Under the pieces are notes generated by a model. The model had not been told where the DNA came from and made no database searches. It saw nothing but the letters and a program-made list of their open reading frames with translations. 64,000 nt of DNA from contig NZ_CP043959.1 in NCBI RefSeq assembly GCF_008632955.1, positions 2,914,001-2,978,000 of the forward strand, in the 5' to 3' direction. Of this stretch, positions 54,391-63,999 are shown in pieces (the stretch's first letter is position 1; every line of letters begins with the position of its first letter). Position numbers and translations under genes: made by a program. Source of the stretch: Streptomyces tendae. Its GTDB lineage: Bacteria; Actinomycetota; Actinomycetes; Streptomycetales; Streptomycetaceae.

Positions 54391-54996
54391 ATGGACGAAG
54401 AGTTGCGAACGCTCACGGAGCGCTTACGGGCGGAGGCCGGCGGATCGGCCGCCTTCGAGCGGCTGGCCGCCACGGACGACCACGACGTCCTGGCCGGCGT
54501 CCTCACCGCTCCAGGACAGCCGTTGTGGGCCCGTGAACTGGCCGCGTTCCGGCTGGGGACCGCCGGGGACCGGAGGGCGTTCGAGGCGCTGGTGCTGCTG
54601 CTCAACCACCGCGACCCGCCGCGCTGCGCCGCCGCCGCCCACGCCCTGGCCCGCCTCGGCGACCCGCGCACCGCCCGCGCCGCGGCCGCCCTCGCCACCA
54701 ACGAACTGCGCGTCGCCTACGCCCTGCACCCGGTCCGCCTGCTCATCGAGCTGCGCGCCCCCGAGGCGGTCCCGGCCCTGATCACCACCCTGCGGCGGCG
54801 GCTGCGCCCCCAGGACCCCTACCGACGGGTCGCGCTCGCCTGCGTGGAAGGGCTGGGCGCACTCGGCGACCCCCGCGCGGAGTCCGTCCTCGGCGAGGCG
54901 CTCGCCCACCCGGCACTGGCCCAGGCGGCGGTCCGGGCCCTGGCCCGCATCCCCCGCCAGGGGAGCGCGCGCGGCCGGATCCCCGGGCAGCGCTAG
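54391..54996 (+). CDS. HEAT-repeat domain protein
   Basis: A 201-residue all-helical protein made of PBS-lyase/HEAT-like repeats (LARLGDPRTARAAAALA, LGALGDPRAESVLGEALAHP and others), about 30 residues each. No catalytic motif, signal peptide or membrane segment is visible. It probably serves in protein-protein interaction. It stands alone, convergent with the GNAT gene. Confidence 0.82.
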   Translation: MDEELRTLTERLRAEAGGSAAFERLAATDDHDVLAGVLTAPGQPLWARELAAFRLGTAGDRRAFEALVLLLNHRDPPRCAAAAHALARLGDPRTARAAAALATNELRVAYALHPVRLLIELRAPEAVPALITTLRRRLRPQDPYRRVALACVEGLGALGDPRAESVLGEALAHPALAQAAVRALARIPRQGSARGRIPGQR

Positions 54997-55042
54997 AGGA
55001 TGACGGGCCGTCACCCGCCGCCCGGCCCCGGCAGCGTGCCGC

Positions 55043-55567
55043 TCACACGAGTTCCCGCACGTACCGCACCTCGGGGACCCGGATTCCGGCCAGTTCGAAG
55101 TGCTCCTCGGTGCCGTCCGCCGTGTAGCCCGCGGCCGTGTAGAAGCGCCGGGCGCGCGCGTTGTCCCGGAGGACCCACAGGAACACCCGCCGGTGGCCGG
55201 CCGCCGCGCAACGGCCGGTCACCTCGGCCAGCAGGACGCGCCCCAGCCCCTGGCCGATGCGCTCCGGCGGCACGTACAGCGCGTACAGCTCCGCGTCCTC
55301 GGTGCGCACGTCGCCGTCCCGGTACGGGCCGTACGCGGCCCACCCGGCGAGGGTGCCGTCCGCCGCCTCCGCGACCAGGTCGACCACGCTGCCGTCGCCG
55401 GCCGCCAGCCGCGCCCGCTGCCGCTCGGCCTCCTCCCCGGCGTCCATCCCGTCCAGGTGGGCCTGCGGGACCAGCCCCCGGTACGCGTACCGCCACCCGG
55501 CGACCCGTATCCCGGCGACGCCCGCGCAGTCGTCGGGGGTCATCGGACGGATACGCGGGCCGGTCAT
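55043..55567 (-). CDS. GNAT-family N-acetyltransferase
   Basis: A 174-residue acetyltransferase. The acetyl-CoA loop is RIGQGLGRVLLAEVTGRCAAAG (Q/RxxGxG/A), preceded by ELYALYVPPE and followed by VLRDNARARRFYTAAGY. The substrate is unknown. The ATG overlaps the RidA stop as ATGA, so they are coupled. Confidence 0.92.
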   Translation of the reverse strand: MTGPRIRPMTPDDCAGVAGIRVAGWRYAYRGLVPQAHLDGMDAGEEAERQRARLAAGDGSVVDLVAEAADGTLAGWAAYGPYRDGDVRTEDAELYALYVPPERIGQGLGRVLLAEVTGRCAAAGHRRVFLWVLRDNARARRFYTAAGYTADGTEEHFELAGIRVPEVRYVRELV

Positions 55568-55974
55568 GCCGGGACCACCGCGAGAGCCTCGACCTCCAGG
55601 AGGAACTCCGGGCGGACCAGGGCGGCGACCTGGACGGCGGAGGCGGCCGGGAGGCGGTCGTCGGGGACGTGGGCGGCGCGGGCCGCGCGGACGGCCGGCA
55701 GGTGCGTCATGTCCGTCACGAAGTAGGTGAGCTTCACGACGTCGTCGAACGTCGCGCCGGCCGCCGCGAGACAGCGCCGGAGGTTCTCGAAGACCTGGCG
55801 GGCCTGCGCCCCGGCGTCGCCCTCACCGACGAGTGCGCCGTCCTCGTCCAGGGCGAGCTGGCCGGAGACGGCGACCAGGCGGCCCGTGCCCGTCACCACG
55901 TGGGTGTACTGGGCCGCGGGCGCCACTCCGTCGGGGGCGGGTATGCGCGTGAGGTGGGTCATGCGGATCATCAT
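55564..55974 (-). CDS. RidA-family protein
   Basis: A small protein of about 136 residues in the RidA/YjgF family, which deaminates reactive enamine/imine intermediates or has related roles. VAVSGQLALDEDG, QARQVFENLRRCLAAAGATFDDVVKLTYFVTD and FLLEVEALAVVP are visible. The usual catalytic arginine position in the C-terminal part (RPEF) is present. Three in-frame ATGs (55974, 55971, 55962) compete and none has a clear ribosome binding site. It is coupled to the GNAT gene. Confidence 0.88.
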   Translation of the reverse strand: MMIRMTHLTRIPAPDGVAPAAQYTHVVTGTGRLVAVSGQLALDEDGALVGEGDAGAQARQVFENLRRCLAAAGATFDDVVKLTYFVTDMTHLPAVRAARAAHVPDDRLPAASAVQVAALVRPEFLLEVEALAVVPA

Positions 55975-56009
55975 GGCCCACCGCCGCGCGCCACCGCCCC
56001 TGGGTAACG

Positions 56010-57596
56010 TCAGATGCGGGAGCCGAGCAGGCCGTGCAGGACCGAGCCGCGGGCCGTGCCGGGCGCCGCCTTCGACGTCAGCGGCTTCGGGTCGGGCAGC
56101 GCCGCGCACACCGCGTCGGCGTCCCCGTGACTGCCGCGCGGCACCGTGCCGTCGGCCAGGTAGGCCGCCAGGTGCCGGTCCAGGCAGGCGTTGCCGCTCA
56201 GGGTGATGCCGTGGTTGCCGCCGCCCGACTCGACCACCAGGGCCGAGCGCTCCAGCCGGCGGTGCAGGGTGACGGCCCCGTGGTACGGCGTGGCCGCGTC
56301 GTCCGTGGCCTGGAACAGCAGCGCCGGCGGCACCTGGCCGGTCGTGTTGATCCGCTCCGGGCGCACCGACTCGGTCGGCCAGAACGCGCACGGTGCGTTG
56401 TACCACGCGTTGTTCCAGGACATGAACGGCGCCCGCTCGTACATCTCCCAGTTGTCCTTGCGCCACTGTGCCCAGTCCCGCGGCCAGCCGGCGTCCCGGC
56501 ACTCGATCGCCGTGTAGACGCTGTAGCCGTTGTCCCCGGCGACGTCGTTCGCGCCGAAGTTCTCGTACGCCTCGACCAGCGGCTCGGCGTCGTCGTCGTT
56601 CACGTACGCGGCGAACGCCTCGGCGAGGTAGGGCCAGTAGCCGTTGTAGTAGCCGCCCGGGACGAAGGTGTCCTCGAGCTCGGCCGCGCCGACCTTCCCG
56701 CCCGCGGGGTTCTCCTTCAGCGCGGACCGCATCGCGTACCAGGCCGTCTCGATCTTCTCCGCGTCGGTGCCCAGGTGGTACGTCGCGTCGTACTTGGCGA
56801 CCCAGTCCATGAAGGCGCGGTGGCGGGAGTTGAACGCCTGGTTCTGGTCGAGGTTGGAGTCGTACCAGACGCCGGTGGGGTCGACCACGGAGTCCAGCAC
56901 CAGGCGCCGTACCCGCTGCGGGTACAGCTTGGCGTAGACGGTGCCGAGGTAGGTGCCGTAGGAGTAGCCGAAGTAGTTGATCCGCTCGGCGCCCAGCGCC
57001 TGCCGGACGACTTCCAGGTCGCGCGCGGCGGCCGTGGTGGTCATGTGCGGCAGCAGGTCCCCGTACTTCTCGCCGCACGCCTCGGCGAAGGACTTCGCGC
57101 GCCTCAGGTTGGCCTGCTCCACCTCGGGCGAGGTGGGCACCGAGTCGGGGCGTACGGCGTCGAAGTGGCCGGGCACGCAGTCCAGCGCCGGGCGGCTGTC
57201 GCCCACCCCGCGCGGGTCGAACCCGATGACGTCGTACTCGGCGGCCACCTTCTTCGGCAGCGACGCTGCCACGAACCCGGCGAGCGTCAGTCCGCTGCCG
57301 CCCGGGCCGCCCGGATTCACCAGCAGCGGGCCCTGGTACTTCTTCGCGGTGTGCGGGACGCGGGAGAGCGCCAGCGTGATCGTGCGCCCGGAGGGGGCGG
57401 CGTGGTCGAGCGGCACCTCGACGGACGCGCACTGCAGCGTCGGGTAGTCGTCGGTGCCGCACTTCTTCCAGGCGGGCGCGGCGGCGCGGAACGTCTCCGG
57501 GGCGTGCGGGGCGCCGGCCTCGGCGGGCACGGCCGTGAGGCCCGAGGCCACGACGACGGCGGCGGCGCCGCACAGCACGGCTGCGCGTTTTCTCAT
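56010..57596 (-). CDS. Secreted TAP-type alpha/beta-hydrolase peptidase
   Basis: A 528-residue secreted protease-like hydrolase resembling Streptomyces tripeptidyl aminopeptidase and SlpD/SlpE. The signal peptide MRKRAAVLCGAAAVVVASG ends near PAEAG. The oxyanion loop is NPGGPGGSG, the nucleophile is GYSYGTYLG (Ser212), the acid is in ATDDAATP and the base in GGGNHGITLSG within the C-terminal TAP-like domain. The ATG at 57596 has GGGAGA upstream. It should release short peptides from N-termini outside the cell. Confidence 0.92.
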   Translation of the reverse strand: MRKRAAVLCGAAAVVVASGLTAVPAEAGAPHAPETFRAAAPAWKKCGTDDYPTLQCASVEVPLDHAAPSGRTITLALSRVPHTAKKYQGPLLVNPGGPGGSGLTLAGFVAASLPKKVAAEYDVIGFDPRGVGDSRPALDCVPGHFDAVRPDSVPTSPEVEQANLRRAKSFAEACGEKYGDLLPHMTTTAAARDLEVVRQALGAERINYFGYSYGTYLGTVYAKLYPQRVRRLVLDSVVDPTGVWYDSNLDQNQAFNSRHRAFMDWVAKYDATYHLGTDAEKIETAWYAMRSALKENPAGGKVGAAELEDTFVPGGYYNGYWPYLAEAFAAYVNDDDAEPLVEAYENFGANDVAGDNGYSVYTAIECRDAGWPRDWAQWRKDNWEMYERAPFMSWNNAWYNAPCAFWPTESVRPERINTTGQVPPALLFQATDDAATPYHGAVTLHRRLERSALVVESGGGNHGITLSGNACLDRHLAAYLADGTVPRGSHGDADAVCAALPDPKPLTSKAAPGTARGSVLHGLLGSRI

Positions 57597-57729
57597 GGTT
57601 CTCCCAGGACGATGTGCTGCGGACCGCGACACTCACGGCTCACGCGGCATCGTCCCGATGTGGCGCCCCACCTGAACGTGTTCCGTCAGTTGTTGACCCA
57701 ATTGGGCCGCCGGATGCGCTCGGATGCCC

Positions 57730-58767
57730 TCAGAGCAGCGTCAGCTGGGTCGGCAGCTCCGCCTCCGGTTCCTCGGGTGCCGGGGCCGGGACGCGGCGCC
57801 GCGCCTCCGCGCGGTCCGGGCCGATGCCGTACTCCCGGGCCAGGTCGTGCACCTGACGCGTGATCCGGCGCTGGTACCACCGGGGGGCGTAGGCGCCCTC
57901 GGCGTACAGCCGCTCGTAGCGGGCCACCAGATGCGGGTGGTGCTCCGCCAGCCAGGACATGAACCACTCGCGGGCGCCGGGCCGCAGATGGAGCACCAGC
58001 GGGGTGACCGAGGTGGCACCCGACGCGGCGATGGCCCGCACGGTCGCCCTCAGCTGCTCCGGACGGTCGCCCAGGAACGGGATCACCGGCGCCATCAGCA
58101 CCCCGCAGCCGATGCCGGCGTCCGTGAAGGCGCGCACCACGTCCAGCCGCCGTTCGGGCGCCGGGGTGCCCGGCTCGACCGTGCGCCACAGCTCCTCGTC
58201 GGTGAAACCCACCGAGACCGAGACGCCGACGTCGGTCACCTCGGCGGCCTGCCGCAGCAGGGGCAGGTCGCGCAGGATCAGTGTGCCCTTGGTCAGGATC
58301 GAGAAGGGGTTCGCGTGGTCGCGCAGGGCCTCGATGATGCCCGGCATCAGCCGGTAGCGGCCCTCCGCGCGCTGGTAGCAGTCGACGTTGGTGCCCATCG
58401 CTATGTGCTCGCCGTGCCAGGAGCGGGAGGCCAGCCGGTGGCGCAGCAGCTCGGGGGCGTTCACCTTGACCACGATCTGGCTGTCGAAGCCGAGCCCGGT
58501 GTCCAGGTCCAGGTAGCTGTGGGTCTTGCGGGCGAAGCAGTAGACGCACGCGTGCGTGCAGCCCCGGTAGGGGTTCACCGTCCACTCGAACGGCATGCGG
58601 GAGGCACCCGGCACCCGGTTGACGATGGAGCGGGCCCGGATCTCGTGGAAGGTGATGCCACGGAACTCGGGCGTGTCGAAGGTGCGGGTCGTGACCGCCT
58701 CCGCGCCGAACAGCGCGGTGTCGGCACGGCTGTGTTCGGAGTCCGGTGAGAGGTTCTCCCAGCGCAT
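57730..58767 (-). CDS. Rv2578c-family radical SAM protein
   Basis: A 345-residue iron-sulfur enzyme. The radical SAM cluster motif is CTHACVYC (Cys70, Cys74, Cys77) after NPYRG, as in SplB-like and Rv2578c proteins. The expected barrel follows (SILTKGTLILRDLPLL and later strands), with a basic C-terminal tail. The reaction is unknown; a DNA-repair-linked role is suggested by the LexA-like box. The ATG at 58767 has GGAGG upstream. Confidence 0.92.
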   Translation of the reverse strand: MRWENLSPDSEHSRADTALFGAEAVTTRTFDTPEFRGITFHEIRARSIVNRVPGASRMPFEWTVNPYRGCTHACVYCFARKTHSYLDLDTGLGFDSQIVVKVNAPELLRHRLASRSWHGEHIAMGTNVDCYQRAEGRYRLMPGIIEALRDHANPFSILTKGTLILRDLPLLRQAAEVTDVGVSVSVGFTDEELWRTVEPGTPAPERRLDVVRAFTDAGIGCGVLMAPVIPFLGDRPEQLRATVRAIAASGATSVTPLVLHLRPGAREWFMSWLAEHHPHLVARYERLYAEGAYAPRWYQRRITRQVHDLAREYGIGPDRAEARRRVPAPAPEEPEAELPTQLTLL

Positions 58768-58799
58768 GACGCCTCCTCGGTGTCGCTGGCCACAGAATA

Positions 58800-58811
58800 G
58801 AACACATGTTC
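58800..58811. promoter_or_regulatory. LexA-like SOS box
   Basis: GAACACATGTTC fits the actinobacterial SOS box core GAAC-N4-GTTC. It is 33 bases upstream of the radical SAM start and sits in an AT-rich patch of the divergent region. From memory, the mycobacterial homologue Rv2578c is a member of the LexA regulon. Confidence 0.7.
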
Positions 58812-58925
58812 CCTTGATCGTGCGAGCGACATCTTCGGTCACTTCCGGAACCCCGATTTGGGCGGCCGGGCACGGGGGTGGTTGGCTTGCCCCGACCCTG
58901 GAGAACCCAGCCCTGGAGGAAAGCG

Positions 58926-59372
58926 ATGGCGCAGGTCGAGGCCACCACGGAGCGGATCGTCGCGGCGGACGCGGAGACAGTGTTCGACGCCCTCGCCGAC
59001 TACAGCGGCACCCGCGCCAAGCTGCTGCCCGAGCAGTACAGCGAGTACGAGGTCCGTGAGGGCGGTGACGGAGAGGGTACCCTCGTGCACTGGAAGCTCC
59101 GGGCCACCAGCAAGCGGGTGCGCGACTGCCTCCTGGAGGTCACCGAGCCGACCGACGGCGAGCTGGTCGAGAAGGACCGCAACTCCTCGATGGTCACCAC
59201 CTGGCGGGTCACGCCGGCCGGTGAGGGCCGCTCCCGGGTCGTCGTGACCACCGTGTGGGACGGGGCGGGCGGCATCGGCGGCTTCTTCGAGCGCACCTTC
59301 GCCCCCAAGGGCCTCGCCCGCATCCACGACGCCGTCCTGGCCCGCCTGGCCGCGGAGGTCGAGAAGCAGTGA
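58926..59372 (+). CDS. SRPBCC-family protein
   Basis: A 148-residue START/Bet v1-like protein (VEATTERIVAADAETVFDALADY, a typical opening for polyketide cyclase/dehydrase-type SRPBCC proteins) ending in an amphipathic helix. It would bind a hydrophobic ligand. The ATG at 58926 has GGAGGAAAG upstream; an in-frame GTG at 58878 is less likely. It is divergent from the radical SAM gene. Confidence 0.87.
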   Translation: MAQVEATTERIVAADAETVFDALADYSGTRAKLLPEQYSEYEVREGGDGEGTLVHWKLRATSKRVRDCLLEVTEPTDGELVEKDRNSSMVTTWRVTPAGEGRSRVVVTTVWDGAGGIGGFFERTFAPKGLARIHDAVLARLAAEVEKQ

Positions 59373-59386
59373 GGGGCGGTCGCCGC

Positions 59387-59413
59387 CAACTCCGATGAGC
59401 TGACACGGAGTTG
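59387..59413 (+). terminator. Hairpin after the SRPBCC gene
   Basis: CAACTCCG (59387-59394) pairs with CGGAGTTG (59406-59413) around 11 bases, 14 bases past the stop. Confidence 0.5.
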
Positions 59414-59538
59414 AATCCTCCGTCACCGGTTCGGGTGATCTCTCGGCGGACCGTCTCCGTGCCGTAACTCGTCGCGCTTGCTCGTAGTTGTCGCTTTTAC
59501 GCGGGAATTGTCCGGCAGTGCGACGAGGAGAGCGGCAC

Positions 59539-61971
59539 GTGGGCGGGATCACTCTGACGCAGGACGAGCCGGTCACGGCTCCATCGGCCGGGGGGCCGCC
59601 GCCCCCCGTGCCACCGGCCGGGGACCCGCCGTCCCCGGCCCCGGAGACCGGACCGGCCCTGAGCCCCGGCCGGGTCCGGCTGGTCTTCGTCGCCCTGATG
59701 CTGGCGCTGCTGCTCGCCGCCCTGGAGCAGATGATCGTCGCCACCGCGCTTCCCAGGATCGTCGGGGAGCTGCACGGCCTGGACAAGATGTCCTGGGCGA
59801 TCACCGCCTACCTGCTCACCGCCACCGTCGGACTGCCGGTGTACGGCAAGCTCGGCGACCAGCTGGGCCGCAAGGGCGTCTTCCAGTTCGCCATCCTGGT
59901 GTTCGTCGTCGGCTCCGCGCTCGCGGGCCGGGCCACCACCATGGACCAGCTGATCGCCTACCGCGCGGTGCAGGGCGTCGGCGCGGGCGGCCTGATGATC
60001 GGCGTCCAGGCGATCATCGCGGACATCGTGCCCCCGCGGCAGCGCGGCCGCTTCATGGGCCTGATCGGCGCCGCCTTCGGCCTCGCGTCGGTCGCCGGAC
60101 CCCTGCTCGGCGGCTACTTCACCGACCACCACTCCTGGCGCTGGTGCTTCTACATCAACGTGCCCTTCGGCCTCGTCACCATGGCCGTCGTCGCCGCCGT
60201 GCTGAAACTGCCCAAGCCCACCGGCCGCCGCCGCTTCGACGTGCTCGGCACCCTGCTGCTGACCGCCGCCTCCACCTGCCTGGTGCTGCTGACCAGCTGG
60301 GGCGGCACCGAGTACGCCTGGGGCTCCCGCACCGTGCTCGGCCTCGGCGCGGGCGCCGTCGCGGCCACCGCCGCCTTCCTGGCCGTCGAGCGCCACGCCG
60401 CCGAACCGCTCATCCCGCTGCGGCTGTTCCGCGACTCCGTCTTCAACGTCACCGGCCTGGTGGGCCTGGTCATCGGCGTCGCCCTGTTCGGCGCCGCCAG
60501 CTACCTGCCCACCTACCTGCAGATGGTCGACGGCGCCTCGGCCACCGAGTCCGGACTGCTGATGCTCCCCATGATGGGCGGCATCGTCGGGACGTCCATC
60601 GTCTCCGGCCAGATGATCAGCCGCTCCGGCCGCTACCGCGGCCACCCCATCGTCGGCGCCGCCCTGTCCGTCGTCGGCATGTGGCTGCTGTCCCGCCTGG
60701 AGACCGACACCCCGCGGCTGCACTACAGCGTCTGGATGTTCGTCCTCGGCGCCGGCATCGGCATGGTGATGCCCGTCCTGATCCTCGCCGTGCAGAACTC
60801 CGTGCGTCCCGCGGACCTCGGCACCGCCACCAGCGCCAACAACTACTTCCGGCAGATCGGCGGCAGCGTCGGCGCCGCCGTCTTCGGCACCCTGTTCGCC
60901 GGCCGGCTCACCGACGCGCTCGCCGAGCGCCTCCCGGCCGGCACGGCCGGCGCACCGGCCGACGCCGAGTCGATCACCCCCGAGCTCGTGCACGCCCTGC
61001 CGCCCGAGCTGCGCGACGCCTACATCCAGGCCTACGCGGACGCCATGCCGCGCATCTTCCTCTACCTCGTGCCGGTGCTCGTCCTCGGCCTGCTCATCGC
61101 CTTCTTCCTCAAGGAGAAACCACTGGTGTCCCACCACACCCCCACCGCCGACCCTGCCCAGGAAGCACCGCGGTTCGACCCCCGCGTGCCGCCGGCCCGC
61201 TCCGCGCCCAGCGGCGGCATCCCCGTCTGCGGCACCGTCCAGCACCCCGACGCCACCCCCGTGCCGCACGCGGCCCTCACCCTCATCGACGTCTCCGGGC
61301 AGCAGACCGGACGCGGCGCCAGCGGCCCCGACGGACGGTACGCGCTGGCCACGCCAGGACCGGGCTCGTACGTCCTGATCGCCGCCGCCGGCGGCCACCA
61401 GCCGCAGGCGGTCTCCGTGACCGTCGGCGAGCGGCCGGTCGAGCTCGACGTCGTCCTCGGCGGCGCCGGCCGGCTCGCGGGCAGCGTCCTCACCGCCGAC
61501 GGCACCCCCGTGCGGGACGCCGCCGTCACCCTCACCAACGTGCACGGCGAGGTCGTCGCCAGCACCCGCAGCGGCCGGGAGGGCGGCTACGTCATCACCG
61601 AACTGGTCGCGGGGGAGTACACCCTCGCGGCCAGCGCCCCCGCCTTCCGTCCGGCGGCCCTGCCGGTCACGGTGCAGGCGGCCCGCGAGACCCGGCAGGA
61701 CGTGGAACTGGCGGGCGGGGCGGTGCTGCGCGGCACCGTGCGGGCCGGAGGCGGACGGCCGGTGGAGGACGCGCGGGTGACGCTGCTCGACGCGGCGGGC
61801 AACGTCGTCGACACCCTCACCACCGGCCCCGACGGCACCTTCCGCTTCGTCGACCTGTCGTCCGGCGAGTACACGGTCATCGCCGCCGGCTACCCGCCGG
61901 TCGCCACCGTCCTCCAGGTGGCCGGCGGCGGCCGCACCGAACGTGACCTCCAGCTGGGGCACGAGGACTGA
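59539..61971 (+). CDS. 14-TM MFS exporter with three C-terminal carboxypeptidase-regulatory-like domains
   Basis: An 810-residue membrane protein. Residues 1-520 are a DHA2/EmrB-type drug exporter: [17 protein letters not shown] in helix 1, [13 protein letters not shown] in loop 2-3, [14 protein letters not shown] in helix 4 and about 14 hydrophobic segments. From about 560 to the end are three roughly 83-residue beta-sandwich repeats ([60 protein letters not shown]), each like the CarboxypepD_reg fold. Such domains are rarely fused to an MFS transporter. The GTG start has AGGAGAG upstream. A bidirectional terminator follows. The exported substrate is unknown. Confidence 0.88.
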   Translation: MGGITLTQDEPVTAPSAGGPPPPVPPAGDPPSPAPETGPALSPGRVRLVFVALMLALLLAALEQMIVATALPRIVGELHGLDKMSWAITAYLLTATVGLPVYGKLGDQLGRKGVFQFAILVFVVGSALAGRATTMDQLIAYRAVQGVGAGGLMIGVQAIIADIVPPRQRGRFMGLIGAAFGLASVAGPLLGGYFTDHHSWRWCFYINVPFGLVTMAVVAAVLKLPKPTGRRRFDVLGTLLLTAASTCLVLLTSWGGTEYAWGSRTVLGLGAGAVAATAAFLAVERHAAEPLIPLRLFRDSVFNVTGLVGLVIGVALFGAASYLPTYLQMVDGASATESGLLMLPMMGGIVGTSIVSGQMISRSGRYRGHPIVGAALSVVGMWLLSRLETDTPRLHYSVWMFVLGAGIGMVMPVLILAVQNSVRPADLGTATSANNYFRQIGGSVGAAVFGTLFAGRLTDALAERLPAGTAGAPADAESITPELVHALPPELRDAYIQAYADAMPRIFLYLVPVLVLGLLIAFFLKEKPLVSHHTPTADPAQEAPRFDPRVPPARSAPSGGIPVCGTVQHPDATPVPHAALTLIDVSGQQTGRGASGPDGRYALATPGPGSYVLIAAAGGHQPQAVSVTVGERPVELDVVLGGAGRLAGSVLTADGTPVRDAAVTLTNVHGEVVASTRSGREGGYVITELVAGEYTLAASAPAFRPAALPVTVQAARETRQDVELAGGAVLRGTVRAGGGRPVEDARVTLLDAAGNVVDTLTTGPDGTFRFVDLSSGEYTVIAAGYPPVATVLQVAGGGRTERDLQLGHED

Positions 61972-61992
61972 CCCTCCCCGCACCCCGCCCCC

Positions 61993-62032
61993 GGTGGACC
62001 GGAGCCGCCCCCCTCCTCGGCTCCGGTCCACC
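61993..62032. terminator. Bidirectional terminator
   Basis: GGTGGACCGGAGCCG (61993-62007) pairs perfectly over 15 bases with 62018-62032 around a 10-base pyrimidine loop, between the convergent MFS (stop 61971) and hydrolase (stop 62039) genes. Confidence 0.85.
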
Positions 62033-62038
62033 GTCCTC

Positions 62039-62938
62039 TCACCCCCCGGCCGGCGCGTCCACCGCGTCCCGTACGGCGGCGGCGACCTCGTCGACGGCCG
62101 GCCGGAACAGGACCGAGTAGTGGTTCGTGCCGTCGATCCGGCGGGCCGGCATCCGTGCCGGGTCCAGGGCGGCCGCGGCGACGCGCCCGGCGTCGTACAG
62201 CCCTTGTGGTTCGTCGAGCAACCCCCGCTCGGCCCACAGCAGTTCACCGCGCACCTGCGGCCGGTGCACGGCGGCCAGGACCTCCGGGTCGTGGAGCACT
62301 GCGGCGCCGTCCGCGCGCACCGCGTCCAGCACACAACTGCTGCGCAGCCCGGGCGCCCGGCCCGTGAGGTCCCGCGTCACGTAGCCGGCCACCTGCGGCC
62401 CCCAGTGCGGGGCGAGCGCCGGGTGGGCGCGGAAGAACGCCAGATAGTCCCCGGCGCTCTCGAACGTCATCGACAGCCGGTCCATCGCCGGCCCGATCAC
62501 CGCCTTCAGCAGCGCGTCGATGTCGGTGCCCGGGGGCGGCGGGAAGCCCAGCCCGCCGTCGACCAGCACCACGCGCGGGAAGCGGTCCGGATGACGGGCG
62601 GCGGCGAGCGCGGCGACGAACGCGCCCATCGAGTGGCCCACCAGCACCGCCCGCGCGAGCCCCAGGTGGTCGAGCAGCGCCACCACGTCGTCGACGTGCG
62701 CGCCCGGCCCGTAGGGCCCGGGCAGTTCCGCGCTCCCGGCCCGGCCCCGCAGGTCGGGGGCGTACAGGTCGATGCCGGGCAGGGCGTCGGCCAGCGCGGC
62801 GAAGGCCAGCGAGTTGGCGGTGATGCCGTGCAGGGCGACGACCGGCGGGCCGTCGCCCGGCCAGTGGGTGACGGCGAGCCGGCCGCCGTGGACCGGGACG
62901 GTCAGATCCCGCGCGAGGGCGGACCCGGACGTGGTCAT
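62039..62938 (-). CDS. Alpha/beta-fold hydrolase
   Basis: A 299-residue hydrolase. VVALHGITANS is the oxyanion strand, and YAPDLRGRAGS and VGHSMGAFVAALAA give the nucleophile elbow. DGTNHYSVLF carries the catalytic His. No signal peptide is visible. The ATG overlaps the stop of the LivM-type permease (ATGA), so it is coupled to a branched-chain amino acid-type ABC importer and may act on its cargo. Confidence 0.9.
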   Translation of the reverse strand: MTTSGSALARDLTVPVHGGRLAVTHWPGDGPPVVALHGITANSLAFAALADALPGIDLYAPDLRGRAGSAELPGPYGPGAHVDDVVALLDHLGLARAVLVGHSMGAFVAALAAARHPDRFPRVVLVDGGLGFPPPPGTDIDALLKAVIGPAMDRLSMTFESAGDYLAFFRAHPALAPHWGPQVAGYVTRDLTGRAPGLRSSCVLDAVRADGAAVLHDPEVLAAVHRPQVRGELLWAERGLLDEPQGLYDAGRVAAAALDPARMPARRIDGTNHYSVLFRPAVDEVAAAVRDAVDAPAGG

Positions 62939-63999
62939 GCGCTTCTCCTTCGGCCGAGGGCGGTGATCCCGCCGGGTGCCAGGTAGACGGCCAGGACGAA
63001 GAGACTGCCCAGGATCAGCATCGGTTCCACCCCCAGGTCCCAGCCGCCGAGCCGCTGGTCGAGATAGGTGAACAGCACCCCGCCGACGACCGGCCCCCAG
63101 CGGGTGCCGCTGCCGCCCAGCACGACCATCACCAGCAGGGTCAGGGTGAACTCGGGCGTGGAGGTGTGCGGGGTGGCGCCCGCGGTGACCAGCAGGTGGA
63201 GCACCCCGCCGAGCACGGCGAGGGACGAGGCGAGCACGAACGCGCCCAGCTTGTGCGCGAACGGGCTGCGGCCGAGGACCGCCACCCGCTGCTCGTTGTC
63301 CCGGATCGCCTGCCAGACCCGGCCGGCCGGGCGGGCGGTGACCGTCCACACCACGGCGGCGACCAGGACCAGGTAGGCGAGCGCCAGCCAGTACACGTTC
63401 GCGGTGTTCTGCACGCCGACCAGGGCGTCCGGCACCCCGTCCACGAACAGCGGCAGCCCCTCCTCACCCCCGGTGAGACCGCCCGGGTTGCGCTCCACGT
63501 AGATCGAGCCCGCCTGCGCGAAGGCCAGGGTGACCATCGCGAACCCCACGCTGCCGAGCGCGAGCGTGCGCAGCGACACCGCGCCCAGGACGAGCGCGGC
63601 CAGCACCCCGAGGACCAGCGTGAGCAGGGCCGCCGGCAGCAGGCTCAGGCCCAGCTCGGTCATGGCGAGCTGGGTGCCGTAGCTGCCCCCGGCGATGTAG
63701 AGGGCGTGGCCGAACGAGAGCAGCCCGGTGCGCCCGAACATCAGGTCGTAGCCGAGCGCGAGCGCGCCGAAGACCAGGCAGAGCGCGAACAGCTGAAGGG
63801 AACCAGGGGAGTTGACCGGCCCGTCGAGCAGGAGCGGGACGTCCAGCGCCGAGTACGGCAGCAGCGCGAGGACCAGCAGCACCGCCACCGGGACGGTCAG
63901 GGGGCGCAGCCGGCGCAGGCGTGCGGGGCCGGCCGGTGCGGCAGCCGCATCCACCGGCGCGGCGGCGGGGGTGGCCCGCGGGGTACGGGCGGCGGTCAT
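62935..63999 (-). CDS. livM: Branched-chain amino acid-type ABC transporter permease (LivM-like)
   Basis: A 354-residue membrane subunit with an Ala/Pro-rich N-terminus and about nine hydrophobic segments. GYDLMFGRTGLLSFGHALY is the LivM signature, and AIRDNEQRVAVLGRSPFAHKLGAFVLASSLA is the cytoplasmic loop that contacts the ATPase. The ATG is at 63999, one base from the window edge, so LivH, LivF/G and the binding protein should lie beyond it. Translation is coupled to the hydrolase gene. The substrate may be an amino acid or another carboxylate or amide. Confidence 0.92.
   Translation of the reverse strand: MTAARTPRATPAAAPVDAAAAPAGPARLRRLRPLTVPVAVLLVLALLPYSALDVPLLLDGPVNSPGSLQLFALCLVFGALALGYDLMFGRTGLLSFGHALYIAGGSYGTQLAMTELGLSLLPAALLTLVLGVLAALVLGAVSLRTLALGSVGFAMVTLAFAQAGSIYVERNPGGLTGGEEGLPLFVDGVPDALVGVQNTANVYWLALAYLVLVAAVVWTVTARPAGRVWQAIRDNEQRVAVLGRSPFAHKLGAFVLASSLAVLGGVLHLLVTAGATPHTSTPEFTLTLLVMVVLGGSGTRWGPVVGGVLFTYLDQRLGGWDLGVEPMLILGSLFVLAVYLAPGGITALGRRRSA

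Noticed and set aside
55001..55013. Palindrome TGACGGGCCGTCA as terminator between the HEAT-repeat and GNAT genes
   Set aside because: It is a short stem with a one-base loop and no T-run; too weak to call.
59497..62334. A 945-codon open frame opposite the MFS gene
   Set aside because: It has low-complexity Gly/Ala/Asp/His composition and lies fully antisense to a well-supported transporter.
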